Below the pieces are notes generated by a model that did not search any database, was not told the origin of the DNA, and saw nothing but the letters and a program-made list of their open reading frames with translations. This document shows, piece after piece, positions 41,583 to 41,751 of a DNA stretch of 41,751 bases (position 1 is the stretch's first letter; the number at the start of each line of letters is the position of its first letter). A program made the translations under genes and the position numbers. Origin of the DNA: an uncultured Bacteroidota bacterium (GTDB lineage: Bacteria; Bacteroidota; Bacteroidia; Bacteroidales; FEN-979); NCBI GenBank assembly GCA_937900965.1, contig CALCGJ010000240.1, positions 1 to 41,751 of the forward strand, given 5' to 3'.

Positions 41583-41610
41583 ATAATATTTACATGTTTG
41601 TAAATATTAT
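41583..41610. promoter_or_regulatory. Perfect 12-bp inverted repeat upstream of the ATPase promoter
   Basis: ATAATATTTACA and TGTAAATATTAT flank a TGTT loop. It starts 9 bp upstream of the -33 element, a position for an operator or activator site. The TTTACA...TGTAAA core looks like a binding site for a dimeric regulator. Confidence 0.5.
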
Positions 41611-41640
41611 TGCCAGAAATATGGAAAACAATAAAAATAA

Positions 41641-41751
41641 GTACGATTTACGATTTACGATTTACGATTGTAATGCCGATTGACGATTTTAGATGTACAA
41701 TTTATTTCAGATTTGAAAATAAATCGTACCTCGTAAATCCAAAATCAAAAA
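41641..41751 (+). repeat. 110-bp direct repeat, right copy
   Basis: Matches 40114-40223 in the same orientation, through the shared final CCAAAATCAAAAA. It runs to the end of the window, so its true end is not visible. Confidence 0.8.

Noticed and set aside
88-41751. A diversity-generating retroelement as the source of the in-frame tracts
   Set aside because: No reverse transcriptase gene and no template/variable repeat pair with A-specific changes were seen.

Overview
The window reads as chromosomal DNA of a Bacteroidota bacterium, probably a free-living or sediment-type Bacteroidales/Marinilabiliales relative. Evidence: several promoters carry the Bacteroidota -7 box TAnnTTTG, Shine-Dalgarno sites are scarce, and the gene content is typical (GH92, GH2, GH172 and GH31 glycosidases, an SSS sugar symporter with a small membrane partner, lipoprotein mutarotase, DUF4143 ATPase). 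There is no SusC/SusD pair, integrase, transposase, rRNA, tRNA or CRISPR array. I identify 31 protein genes, and several starts are moved downstream of the longest reading frame.

Layout. 1-1.7 kb: EamA transporter and a secreted NTF2-like protein. 1.7-9.9 kb: sugar block, with a GH2 beta-mannosidase/GH92 alpha-mannosidase operon divergent from galactokinase, which converges on a lipoprotein aldose epimerase. 10.1-12.5 kb: SDR, a TMEM97-like EXPERA membrane protein and an old-yellow-enzyme homologue, the last two only 2 nt apart. 12.6-16.4 kb: envelope genes (polysaccharide deacetylase, GT4, GT2, M23 peptidase). 16.5-23.6 kb: GH31, membrane metallophosphoesterase, a small outer-membrane barrel, SSS symporter with a 70-residue partner, and an MGMT-like protein. 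23.7-34.6 kb: six minus-strand genes (HAD, six-hairpin glycosidase, GT39, MGH1-like glycosidase, GH172, CAP-SPOR) packed as one or two operons. 34.7-41.5 kb: PflX-like radical SAM protein, C1B peptidase, Aat, class III aminotransferase, SDR and AAA/DUF4143 ATPase.

The most unusual property lies in the spaces between genes. Many boundaries carry a short degenerate tandem tract with a period of 7 or 8 bp. The unit families differ (TACGATT, GATCCNG, CCCTCGT, GAAGTTA, TATCACCA, TTGATGTG, CATCCAGT, CTTTGCG-like), and several recur at distant loci. The tracts fill mRNA leaders right up to start codons and supply stop codons and short C-terminal tails. In two glycosidase genes they sit in frame inside the coding sequence, with three unit families inside one small domain of the GH92 enzyme. 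This is the best candidate here for an undescribed system. All calls are by reading; no database search was possible.
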